Under the pieces are notes generated by a model. The model was not told the origin of the DNA. It was given only the letters and a program-made list of their open reading frames with translations, and ran no database searches. A stretch of DNA of 64,000 nt from Ciona intestinalis. Lineage: Eukaryota; Chordata; Ascidiacea; Phlebobranchia; Cionidae. The translations under genes were made by a program, and so were the position numbers. The stretch lies in contig NC_020173.2 of assembly GCF_000224145.3 (NCBI RefSeq), positions 4,041,001 through 4,105,000 of the forward strand, read 5' to 3'. Below are positions 1 through 10,352 of the stretch, piece by piece (the stretch's first letter is position 1; each line of letters starts with the position of its first letter).

Positions 1-492
1 AATCACACCAATCACACCAACCACACCAACCACACCAACCACACCAATCACACCAATCACACCAATCACACCAATCACACCAATCACTCCAACCACACCA
101 ACCACACCAACCACACCAACCACACCAACCACACCAATCACACCAACCACACCAACCACACCAACCACACCAACCACACCAACCACATCTACCACACCAA
201 TCACACCAATCACACCAATCACACCAATCACACCAATCACACCAACCACACCAACCACACCAACCACACCAATCACACCGATCACACCGATCACACCAAT
301 CACTCCAACCACACCAACCACACCAACCACACCAATCACACCAATCACACCAACCACACCAACCACACCAACCACACCAATCACACCAACCACACCAACC
401 ACACCAACCACACCAACCACACCAATCACACCAATCACACCAACCACACCAATCACACCAACCACACCAACCAAACCTACCTCACCAACCAC
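1..492. repeat. 9-bp minisatellite (AAYCACACC)n
   Basis: About 53 near-perfect copies of a 9-bp unit run in from the left window edge. Nearly all variation is a C/T switch at one position. Read in frame 1 each unit is Asn-His-Thr, so that switch is the silent third base of Asn; rarer variants give Ser for Thr or Asp for Asn. Frame 1 stays open to a TAG at 526-528. Frame 2 reads as Thr/Ile-Thr-Pro repeats and is also open. No spacers are present, so this is not a CRISPR array. Whether it is coding cannot be decided without the sequence to the left. Confidence 0.9.
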
Positions 493-567
493 GCGTGGAT
501 GATCGCATCGTATATGAGACACGTTTAGTTTAAATATTCCCATCACACTTAACATTAGTCTGTGTAA

Positions 568-671
568 GTTGTGAGGATACGTTTTATAATTCTTTGAATG
601 TTTTTCGTTTTCTACCACTAGGGACGAAAACATATAATGAAAATCTGTCTCATGTTCCCCGCCGTACTATG
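568..671 (-). mobile_element. MITE fragment (TA-flanked 190-bp family)
   Basis: Partial copy in reverse orientation: the internal block resembling TTTTATAATTCTTTGAATG, then a terminal part ending near TACTATG. It lacks the other terminal inverted repeat. No gene is visible between 529 and 1038. Confidence 0.6.
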
Positions 672-1038
672 TTTCTGTATATGTTGGTTTATGATGTATT
701 CTATTTTTCTCAAACCCAGCTTAAATAACTTGCTGCAGACCTAATATTGCTGTGGCAAGACATGTTTTTTGCCAGAAACACGTCTTGCTTTTTTTACTAA
801 TAAACAACAACGTTGCAAATATAATTCAATCGTTTTTGTATTGTCGGTACATACTTATTAAACAAATAATATACTCATTTTAAAAAGTAATAACATTAAT
901 AAATAATGTTCTACAGTACAGCCCAGCAAATAAATTGTTTGTAAATGCTGAACAGTCCTGAAATACATCGCATAAATTTTAATTTCAATATGTCATGTAC
1001 CAACAATTTTCAAAACTGAATAAAATGTAAAAGATTGA

Positions 1039-2032
1039 TTATTCTTCTTCTTGTCCGTGGGTGATGACGTAACACAGTGCTTTGTAGTCCAGATTACCAG
1101 CGACATCTATCGGTGCGATTTCGAACATTTGCTCGACCTAAAAATTGTTGATTTTTTTTAGAAAATATTTAAGGCGTTTTAAACAATATTTAGAAAACAA
1201 AGTAATATATTTTGTTGTTTAACAGTAGCTAGGTAAACTTATACCTCTTCTTTGCTGAATTTGTCAACTTGAGTCATGAGAAGTTGTGACAAGCTGTAGA
1301 AATTAACATGTCGTTATTTTTTCTCATATTTAAAGGAGATTATATTAAACTGAACAAGTTTGCATTGTCAATTTCTATTATGAAATTCTTACTAGTCTTT
1401 GTGGATGACTCCTTTCTGTTCAGGATCAAGAAGTTTGAAAGCTTGAACGATGACATCTTCGGAATCGGTTCCTAAAATAATTTTTTTCTTAGCAAATTAA
1501 ATGTCATTATATATTGCTACAATAGATGATAAACAACCGCGGTTTGCATGGTTTTACTTACCGTGTAATTTATCAGCCATCATGTTGAGGAAGACGGTAA
1601 AGTTGATTGCAGACGGCGCTTCCAGGACCATTGCTTCAAGTTTGTCCATGCTGACGTCACGGATCCCTAAACAAATTATTCAGTTTCAATATGACTCCAA
1701 TATAATATATTAGCAATGTTATACTTACCCAAAGCAGCGTATGTATCTTTCAAGTCGATTTTGTTGATAAAACCATCTCGGTTCTGGTCCATGATAGAGA
1801 AAGCCTGTATATAATATGTGTTTATAATATGATATACATGTACATTTTCCAAATCCTATACCTCCTTGAATTCCTGGATTTTGTTTTGATCAAACATAGA
1901 GAAAGCATTGGATGTTGATTTTTGGGCTTTCTTGCCTCCTTCCTTCTTTGATTTTCGTCCACCGGCCTAAGAATTCAAAGTCAGTTTTAAACTCTATCTC
2001 TTGATCGGTATGAGAATGTTACAACTTACCAT
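1039..2032 (-). CDS. MRLC: Myosin regulatory light chain, copy 1
   Basis: EF-hand light chain of muscle myosin II that binds the heavy-chain neck and controls contraction. Coding exons: 2030-2032 (ATG only), 1862-1966, 1729-1804, 1562-1666, 1393-1471, 1245-1293, 1039-1137; all junctions are GT..AG and in phase, giving 171 aa, the usual family length. The N-terminus carries the phosphorylatable segment KSTSNAF; the first EF-hand loop is [12 protein letters not shown]; the C-terminus ends [11 protein letters not shown] first exon whose only coding bases are the initiator ATG is unusual but shared with the neighbouring copy. A TATA box (2121-2130) lies about 90 bp upstream of the ATG. The protein is identical to that of the gene at 3864-4863. 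Which Ciona MRLC paralogue this is cannot be fixed from sequence alone. Confidence 0.93.
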
Positions 2033-2120
2033 TTTAAGAATTCCTTGTCTGGTTAGCTGAAGAAGCAAGTAAGCTGAAGAGTCAAATAGTTGGAATGATT
2101 TCTTACCAGGCGGGCCTCGC

Positions 2121-2130
2121 CTTTTATACC
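2121..2130 (-). promoter_or_regulatory. TATA box of MRLC copy 1
   Basis: GGTATAAAAG on the minus strand, about 90 bp upstream of the initiator ATG. The same motif in the same setting stands before copy 2, consistent with strong focused muscle promoters. Confidence 0.7.
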
Positions 2131-2427
2131 CCACAAACGATGTAAGTGACAACACTGCTGTCGTCACATTCTTGATATGCAGGGGCGATGCGCTTGTCAC
2201 GTTGCGCAAACTCAAGCAACATATATCAGTCTCTACATTGTTCAGCGCAACGTGTCAAGATAAATAGTGTTATAAATCGTACTATAGGCAACCCGCGTCG
2301 ATCCAACACTGCTTTTGCGATGACGAAATTGAAAATATGTAGAATCTTATACGAACAGCAATATCACCTTGCTAAATGGATTTTGTTAACTAACGATCAT
2401 TAAGAAACTTTTTTGATCACATTCTGT

Positions 2428-2487
2428 ATGGGTGAGGTCCGTTAGGACCTGGGATTTAGGCCAGACGTGGCCCATTACCCCAATTTT
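2428..2487 (-). mobile_element. SINE-B 3' fragment
   Basis: Matches, in reverse complement, the 3' part of the element at 53552-53811 (GGGTGAGGTCC, then GACCTGGGATT and CCATTACCCC). The tRNA-like head is absent. Confidence 0.6.
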
Positions 2488-3284
2488 GATCACATTAATG
2501 CTACAATATGCTGTGCTGCTGCGTATAAATCTTCGTCCGGGAGTTTTAAATAGTTAAATATTAGTTGTGTAATGTGACACAGTCTGTAGTCAGAATGAGT
2601 TGCAAGATATTTATTTTTTACTTTTTTGCTTAACCAATACATTCGTAACCTGCTATATCGATGGTTCTTAAACTTTTTTGTATGCTCTACCCTTTTAACA
2701 AAGATTCTTTTTAGGTTTTTCCCATAATGTGTAATATGGCGCTCAATGTAATAAAAAGCGAAAAGAACTAATTACATCAGTTATATTTAATGTGACGGAT
2801 AGGATTAGCAGTAAATCCGAACTAGGATATTAATCTACATTCTACAACAACTACAACTGGCACAATTTTCTGTCCGTCAACAGGATTTTGATTGGTAGCT
2901 CATTTACGCTCTAAATACGAAGAATTTACCCCCAGGGGTAAATTTGTCCCACTTTAAGAAATACTGTGCTATATGGAAGCGATTTGAGTGGTATTCCCGT
3001 CTATCGACTAAACTAGTCGTCGACTAAAAAAATAATTTTCTTCTTTTAGTTGCCCGACTAAAACTTATAGTCGATAAATTTTGACTGACTAACTTCTGTG
3101 ACACACAGGAAATTTAGCCGGCCGGCTAACTGTGAAAATACACCGACTGAATAATAGTCGGCCAGTTAAAAAAAACGCAGTAACCAACAGCGACCCCCAG
3201 GGACTAGATTTAGTCGGACACGAGAATTCCGCCCCAGATGAATATCATCAAACAATTCTTTTAAATAATAACGTTTCTGCTATC

Positions 3285-3560
3285 ATTGTGTTTTGGGTTT
3301 TGTCCATGTTTTGTACTTTTTTTGTTATTTTCTTTTAATTTTTTGTCTATGTTTTGATCTATGTTTTGTCTATGTTTCCTACATTTTTTTTTAATTAATC
3401 TGATTTGTGTCTATGATTTGTTGGGTAATTTTTTTCATTTGTTCCATATTTTGTATATGTTAAGAACATTATTTTTATTTATTTTATTTTTTTATGCCCA
3501 TGATTTATTTACTTTTTGTTTTTTGTCCTTGTTTTGATTATGTTTTGTCCATGTTTTAAA
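3285..3560. repeat. Degenerate tandem repeat, TTTTGTCYATG-like
   Basis: Low-complexity T-rich stretch in which a unit close to GTTTTGTCTAT recurs irregularly many times. No coding potential. Confidence 0.6.
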
Positions 3561-3630
3561 TGTACTACCAAAATGAACAATACAAAGATGAAAACATAGA
3601 CCATTTTACCCTAACCTACTCTACATTAAT
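3559..3630 (-). mobile_element. MITE fragment
   Basis: Contains the family block TACTACCAAA and the terminal part ACCCTAACCTACT; only one end is present. Confidence 0.5.
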
Positions 3631-3758
3631 TATTAAAACACACCGAATATGATGATTCATTGTTTTATTATTGGTACACAGCGATTGAAAAATTACATCA
3701 TTTAAAATAACATCACAAATAAATAGAATTTCGATTACTCAGTACAGCCTAGCAAATG

Positions 3759-3764
3759 TTTATT
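3759..3764 (-). terminator. Poly(A) signal of MRLC copy 2
   Basis: AATAAA on the minus strand about 100 nt after the stop codon. The surrounding 3'UTR is closely related to that of copy 1, where this hexamer is not preserved. Confidence 0.5.
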
Positions 3765-3863
3765 TGTAAATGCTGAACAGTCCTGAAATACATCGCATAA
3801 ATTTTATTTTCAATGTGTCATGTACCAACAATTTTCAAAACTGAATAAAAAGTGAAATGTCGT

Positions 3864-4863
3864 TTATTCTTCTTCTTGTCCGTGGGTGATGACGTAACAC
3901 AGTGCTTTGTAGTCCAGATTACCAGCGACATCTATCGGTGCGATTTCAAACATTTGCTCGACCTATAATAAAACAAAGTTATATATTTAACATCGAAGTG
4001 TGGTTTAACAGTGGTTAGTTAGTTATAACTTGTTTCTAATGTAAGAGAATTTAAAAAAATTACTAGTAGTTTATAATTAGTAGCGACTTTACCTCTTCTT
4101 TGCTGAATTTGTCAACTTGAGTCATGAGAAGTTGTGACAAGCTGTAGAAATGAACACACAGGTAAAATAATGCATCATAGATAAACTCAATCTTACAGCG
4201 GTTTAAAATTTAACTGAAATATCTTACTAGTCTTTGTGGATCACTCCTTTCTGTTCAGGATCAAGAAGTTTGAAAGCTTGAACGATGACATCTTCGGAGT
4301 CGGTTCCTAAAATTGTTTTTATATTAACAAACTGAATGCGAGTAAAACAGCCGACAACAGCCGTTGTAAATATTTTACTAACCATGTAATTTATCAGCCA
4401 TCATGTTGAGGAAGACGGTAAAGTTGATTGCAGACGGAGCTTCCAGGACCATTGCTTCAAGTTTGTCCATGCTGACGTCACGGATTCCTAAATATATTGT
4501 TTAGTTTTATTTTCTTGCCAATGTAAGACAAGCAATACTATACTTACCCAAAGCTGCGTATGTATCTTTCAAGTCGATTTTGTTGATAAAACCATCTCGG
4601 TTCTGGTCCATGATAGAGAAAGCCTGTATATAATATGTGTTTATAGAATGATATACAGCATGTACATTTTTCAAATCTTATACCTCCTTGAATTCCTGAA
4701 TTTTGTTTTGATCAAACATAGAGAAAGCATTGGATGTTGATTTTTGGGCTTTCTTGCCTCCTTCCTTCTTTGATTTTCGTCCACCGGCCTAAGAATTCAT
4801 TGTTCGTTTACATTGAACAACCTTAACGTAATAGCAAAGGCAGTTCAAACCTATACTTACCAT
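3864..4863 (-). CDS. MRLC: Myosin regulatory light chain, copy 2
   Basis: Second tandem MRLC gene with the same seven-exon structure and exon lengths as copy 1: 4861-4863, 4684-4788, 4548-4623, 4383-4487, 4228-4306, 4093-4141, 3864-3962. The predicted 171-aa protein is identical to copy 1; the roughly eight coding differences seen are all silent. Intron 2 and the 3'UTR are also closely similar, while most other introns have diverged, which fits recent duplication with patchy gene conversion or strong purifying selection. Same orientation, about 1.8 kb between the two coding regions, and a matching TATA box at 4942-4951. Two genes for one protein may serve dosage in larval or adult muscle; that is inference. 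Confidence 0.93.
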
Positions 4864-4941
4864 TTTGAAGAGTTGTAGAATAAGATGAAGAGATGAAAGT
4901 AAAGCAAGTAAGTTGGAATGAATTACTAGCTCTCGCTTCGC

Positions 4942-4951
4942 CTTTTATACC
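4942..4951 (-). promoter_or_regulatory. TATA box of MRLC copy 2
   Basis: GGTATAAAAG on the minus strand about 80 bp upstream of the ATG, matching copy 1. Confidence 0.7.
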
Positions 4952-5410
4952 CACCAAGTAACGCAAGTGACAACATTGCTGTCGTTACATCACAGCCAAT
5001 CAGCTGTTGTCACCTCATACCACCGAGACATCGTTACAATTTGAGGTCATTTCTCACACTACTATTTAAACAGTAAAAGAAAAAGCCACATTTTGTTATT
5101 TTGGCAAAACTAAATATGCCATAAAAACATCTATAATCGTATGCAAAAAATCTTCGTTAAAAAACTGCATTGCGAATCGCAAATATATCCAACAACACAT
5201 AGAAATATCTCGCATTTTTCTAAAATTGCGTTGGCTTGCATCGTTATATAAAGTGTAGTTAATTTATTTAGATCAAGTATAATACTGTACGTAAATATAA
5301 GTTTTGGTTCAGCAGTTTAAATACGCTGGTAATACTATATGTGGCGTTTGTTTATTGTAGGTAAAATAAACACAATACTAGATAGAACAATGTAGTAATA
5401 GGATGAATAG

Positions 5411-5605
5411 TATAGTGGAGTGGGGGAGATGGGACAACTTATCATACTATTTTCTCGTCCCATTTGGTAGTAGTAAAAGTACACTAAAAGAAATATAAAA
5501 CCATATTCTCGCGACTTCCATAGATTGTTATTAATTGTTTAAAACGTGATCAGGATATTTGGACATTATGTGCTAAAGGTGTCCCGTCTTTCCACACCCT
5601 AATAT
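5411..5605 (+). mobile_element. MITE, near full length
   Basis: About 195 bp with terminal inverted repeats of the TAGGGTGGGGGAAGATGGGA type and the internal blocks CATTTGGTAGTA and TGTGCTAAAGGTGTCCC. TA dinucleotides flank both ends. It lies in the intergenic space between MRLC copy 2 and the gene at 5790-8751. Confidence 0.8.
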
Positions 5606-5761
5606 AGGATGAACAATATATTGCGATCTACAGGCAAATGGAATTATGCGACCGACTTCTTAGCAGGTCTTGTCAGGGATAAAGGTTTTCTGTATCCGAT
5701 TTCGAAAATAAATTCGTATCTAAAACATACAAAAATGGTGATATATATTAACTTTTACTGA

Positions 5762-5767
5762 TTTATT
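5762..5767 (-). terminator. Poly(A) signal of the 5790-8751 gene
   Basis: AATAAA on the minus strand about 25 nt downstream of the predicted stop, which supports the chosen last exon. Confidence 0.5.
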
Positions 5768-5789
5768 TTCAATACAGTTTTTTCCCCAA

Positions 5790-8751
5790 TCAGACCAACC
5801 TTTTCTCGTTTTTCCTACGAAGTTCTTGTCTTGACAGACCTTGTCCGCTATTCGTGTTTGGTTCCTTAACTTTGTGTTCCACCTGTTTATTTATAGTAGC
5901 ATTAACTGATTGCAAATAATGCTTTGGGTGATCACTCATGCTCAGTTAAAAAAAATACTTAAAAGTGGTTTAGATTGATGATTTAATTGGTGCGTTAAAC
6001 ACTGTTTAGACAAAACATGCATTAAGTATGAGAGAATTCAGAAGCATCTTATTGTTCATACAGCTTGTATTAAAGATAACATACCGGTGTTTTAGTTGGC
6101 AAACCATATTTATCGCTTTGGTTAACTTCTTTTACGAACTTCCACTTCACATGCTGCGTGTTCAATCTTCGTTCTTTAGCTGCCGAATGTTTTCCACGGA
6201 CGTAGTTTAACTGCTCCTGTTGTCTGTTTTAGGATTCAAGTCGTTTTTGTAAGATATATAAACACACCTATTATAGCAATTGACAATTAAAATACTTCGT
6301 AAGCAGGCAAGTGGTGTACAAATACCACGTTTTTGTTATAACGCCAGACGTTGCCCCGTCACGCAAGAATAAATGAGTGCCATTCATTCATTCACTCGTT
6401 CCATTCAAAAATATCATAGTAACTTTAGACAGAGGAAATATCCGTATTATAAATATAAGTGCTTGTGTAAAGTTACCTTTTGATTGAATTTTGTATTTCC
6501 TTGGTTTTATTTTTATGTTTCGCTTGCCACTCTGCTTTCTTTTTTATCTGAAAATCTTCGAGCATTGTGTAGAATCTCTCCTTACGTGCTTTATGCCACC
6601 GTTCGTCCAAGTAAACCGATATCAACTGTTGGTAACGGGCCGCCTGTTTGTCGTTTTTCAATCTGTTTTTCATACATTTTTATTAATACAGTACTGTGGG
6701 ATAAGATATAATCGTATTTTAGACAACTAACAAATCTCGTTTACAGTCGTGGGGGTACAGTCGAATAGTATAGGGTGGGAGAAGACGGAATACTTTTAGC
6801 ACAAAAAGATCAAAATACCCTGATCGTGTTTTAACAACGTTTTATAGGAGTCGTAACGATACGGTTTCTATTTCTTTGAACACTATTTATTTACTACCAA
6901 ATGGGACGAGAAAATAGAGTTAAAAGGTGTGCCATCTTCCCCCATCATACTCTATGTTTACGAGCAAATAGTACGATAAAGAACAATGAAAAATGATCCA
7001 TCTTAACGTAGAGTTCTGAACACTATTACAGTACCAGACACTTACAGTAAGGTTTGTTGGGCTGGTCGAAGAACTCTCCGATAACTGATACTACTTGCAG
7101 CACGCCTGTTTTGCGCCACTACTTCAGTCACTCTCTTATTCGTGCTTTCTTCAGTTTTCGGTCGTTGTTGTGATGAGTGTAGTTTACTTTTACTTTTAAA
7201 CCCAATCCGAAAAGTGTTGTGTGGACGATATCGTTTATTCAATGCCTCTGTTGAGATTTGTTCTTTATTATCCAAAGTTAAAACGTTTGGTTTAATCGTC
7301 GTCTTGTGATCGGAGCTTACTTTGCAAGGCACCTTGGCAACAGAATTCTTCTTCAAAATTGATTTCACAACCGATTTCTTAACCAGTTCAGCATTACGTT
7401 TAGGTTTTTCAGTAATACTTTTATCCTCTTCTATAGATTTACCAAACAACGGCAGTGGATAGGTTTTCTCTTGTTCGGAATGAGCCGCGACATTTTTATC
7501 AACAACAGTATCAGAATTGTCAACTCTAAGTTTGTTAATATGTAAAGTGATGTCTTCCTCAACTGTTACTTTGTCAGGTAGTGTATGATCCGAAATATAT
7601 GAAGAAACACTTTTCCTTTCCCGGCGCTTTCTTTTGTTATTCGCAACCTGCCCAACTAAACGGTCTGATCTCGTCTGATGCGATCCAACAATCGAATTCC
7701 CGTTTGTACTAAATCCATTACTTTGTCGGCGCCATCCATTCGTGGTGTTAGTTTCAACTGCTTCAGATGAATTTTCGTCGGACTTTTCATTTTCATTTCT
7801 CGATTTTCTTTTGTTTTTCTTAACTTTAGGCAATCTCGGTTGGCGAGCGAATTCCTCGTATTTACTATCATGGTCTTTGCTTTGGCCAACTACAGACGAC
7901 GTGGTAACATAATATATTCTTTTATCTTCAGTTGTAGATGGGATATAACCTTCGTCCTCAATCGTAGGGAGCTTAGATTGATGCTTTCTCGTTTGCATGA
8001 CATCTTTGCTGCCAGCAATGCTACTCTTTCTGTTCTTGGTCCACAACCTATAACAGGGCATATCCATGTTATTGCTGTTTAAGTAGTTACATCTTATATA
8101 GTGGGTGGGGGGAAATGGGACACCTTTTCATTTTATTTTTCCGTTTCTTTTGGTAGTAAACAAACATTGGAAAAATTGCAAAACCATATTCTTACAACTT
8201 TTATAGACCACTGTACGTTGTTTAAAACACGATCTGGATATTTTGATAATATGTGCTAAAGGTGTCCCATCTTTCCCCAGCTGCTATATATATGCGGTAA
8301 CATGGGACCTGTTTATGTACTCTTTAATCGTCCCATTTGGTAGTAAACAAAAAATTCTTATACATGATATGTAACCGCGAACCCGCGACACTATAAACGA
8401 ATGTTTTTAATTGTTCAAAACACTCAAGAAATATGGGCTTTGGGTGTTGACACTAGCCCATCTTATTCCACAGTACTATGCTTACTTTCTATGCATTGCT
8501 GACATAAAGTCGTTTTCTGCTGATGACGTATCATCTGATGACGTAGTTACTTGGGGACGAATTGCTGGAAGTTTATTGGTTGATTTAGTTTCGCTCTCCA
8601 TTGTTTGCGACATCCAGGAATTATGAACAGTAACTGTTGAAATGTCTGGTAACTGTTGCGTAGTTTCGGACCCTGTATTTCTATGTATTTTGCTACAATA
8701 CTCATCACCTCTGTGACCACTTTCACTTAAATCTGAACTGGATAAAGACAT
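5790..8751 (-). CDS. Uncharacterised basic, Ser/Lys-rich protein
   Basis: Not recognised. Five exons: 8486-8751, 7046-8047, 6477-6662, 6085-6223, 5790-5921, giving 574 aa. The first three junctions are clear and in phase; the last acceptor (AAAG at 5922-5925) is weaker but is the one found that keeps the frame open, and an AATAAA follows the stop. Residues 1-88 are Ser/Thr-rich. The large second exon is Lys/Arg/Ser-rich with clusters such as VKKNKRKSRN and NNKRKRRERK that could be nuclear localisation signals. Residues from about 423 on are predicted charged helix (for example KARKERFYTMLEDFQIKKK) and may form a coiled coil. No membrane segment or signal peptide. Intron 1 is almost wholly filled by two MITEs and intron 2 holds another. 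Function unknown. Confidence 0.7.
6769..6955 (-). mobile_element. MITE in intron 2 of the 5790-8751 gene
   Basis: Near full-length copy in reverse orientation, both terminal repeats recognisable (TAGGGTGGGAGAAGACGG at the left, CATCTTCCCCCATCATAC at the right). Confidence 0.8.
8096..8288 (+). mobile_element. MITE in intron 1 of the 5790-8751 gene
   Basis: Near full-length, with TATA at both ends and both inverted terminal repeats. It directly abuts a second, more diverged copy (8290-8480). Confidence 0.8.
8290..8480 (+). mobile_element. Diverged MITE, tandem with the preceding copy
   Basis: Carries the block CCCATTTGGTAGTAAACAAA and a decayed right end (CCCATCTTATTCCACAGTA). Its right end stops a few bases from the exon 1 donor at 8485, so the two MITEs make up nearly all of this intron. 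Confidence 0.65.
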
Positions 8752-9529
8752 TTTGGAAAAAAACTTTGCCAGTTTTTGCTAAACTACCAACAACAACTCT
8801 CTAACTCGTGTAATGAAAGTACGGTCGGGAAGGTTTTCTATTTCTATGGCAACCCAGCTGTATTAAACTTTTCATCGTTATGTGCCTTGTATCCACCGAT
8901 ACTCATTGGTTACTAAGTTTGTTTATTTTGAGTCTGTATTGCTCGGCTCTGGTAGAAGTATCTGATTGACTGCGCAGTAATAACATTCTGACTTTATGAA
9001 TAGCGGAAAACCAACTCTTAGCCGTTGTGTCAACAAACCCATTGTAGCGCCAATTTCGCAAATTATTTAACATAAAGGTAAAACTTATGTTAAAAGAAAG
9101 ACATTTTTGACACTGTTAGAACATTAAACTTTTATATTAAAAAAAAAATAAAACTATTTATGCCAAATCTTTATATTTCGTGATGGTGCTTCTATATTCA
9201 AATCAAAACGTTTTGATTTCACCAACCATCTTTACTTCTTTTAGTGGTTAAAAAATCAAAGCGAGACTGCCCGAAAGAGGGCGCCACTGGGTTACTTCAG
9301 TCTTGCTGAAAAAATACTTCACTTTAGCTTTCAAGCCATGTCTGTACCCGCTGTCGACGCAAGTATTTTGTAACGCCTTTGTTTGAATTTCACCAACATA
9401 TGCACTTTTAAATTTTAAGGACCGGACATTCATAATATATAACTAAAAGACTTGACAATGTTATTTCAATCGGTAAATAGTTGTTTGTTATCCATTAACA
9501 ACAATATTTCAGACCCCCGTGAGGCAACG

Positions 9530-9605
9530 TTTGTATAATTCTGTTATTCTTTGTACCAAAAGGGGAAGATGAAAAACGAAGATAGGTCCCACTTTACCCC
9601 AATCT
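9530..9605 (-). mobile_element. MITE fragment
   Basis: Short reverse-orientation end with ATTCTTTGTACCAAA and CCCACTTTACCCCAATCTATA. Confidence 0.5.
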
Positions 9606-10234
9606 ATATTTTATTTAAAAATTTTGACGAAAGGAAACAATTACGAATTCTCATGAACCCAATCAGCTCACGCGAGCTATTAATATTGTATAATTCTTCT
9701 AATCTATTTATTTTTCGTGTTTAGCATGTTAAACGTGCACGAGCTATCGTAACAATATAACTAAGCTGTGTTTTAAGTTTGTAAGTCAGATTAAGAAAAT
9801 TTGCACTCTTTGATCAGCAGGAGAAAACATAAGGAAACGACTCCGCTTTTCCTCGGATCGATTTTGTTACGGGAATGTTAAATAGCTCACAATTATAGGT
9901 ATTTATCTGACAAATATGATCCCAATTTGCTGGCAGCAAGGCTAGGCAGATGTTAATCAAAGCAGAAGATTGTCGGTTGCCGTTGTTTGGGAGAAACTGA
10001 CCATTCCTTCTTGTTTGTTAGTTGGGAAATTTACGCTTTACGGAATTGAAACCAATCCAATGTCACTGAGGAGTTTTTAACGCCCCGGTATAACTGTAGG
10101 GGTAATATAAATAGGTAGTTTACTTCCTCCGTTATACGATGCATATAGATAGAGAACTGCGGGGTCAGATTGGAAACCGTGTGCACCTAAATCCTTTTTT
10201 GTTTTGTTTTTTTTTTAACTATTAACAACAACGC

Positions 10235-10352
10235 ACTTTTATAGTCACGGAGCTACGGTTATATGTTTCTATAAATATTCTTTGTTTACTACCAAATGGG
10301 ACGATAACGAGGAAATGAAACTATGGCCCATCTCACCCCACCCTACAATACA
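10235..10352 (-). mobile_element. MITE fragment
   Basis: Half-length copy: ATTCTTTGTTTACTACCAAA, then a terminal repeat CATCTCACCCCACCCTACA. Confidence 0.65.

Larger units (their letters stand above)
2131..3740. other. Intergenic, MRLC copy 1 promoter flank to copy 2 3' end
   Basis: No gene seen. It holds a SINE-B fragment (2428-2487), a stretch rich in TAGTCG/CGACTA words (about 2998-3225) that may be a decayed transposon, a degenerate tandem repeat (3285-3560) and a MITE fragment (3559-3630). Confidence 0.6.

Noticed and set aside
1-492. Possible CRISPR-like array
   Set aside because: Units of 9 bp are directly adjacent with no spacers, in a eukaryotic setting; it is a minisatellite.
2998-3225. 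Transposon with TAGTCG-type ends
   Set aside because: TAGTCG/CGACTA words recur, but no paired termini or target duplication could be defined.
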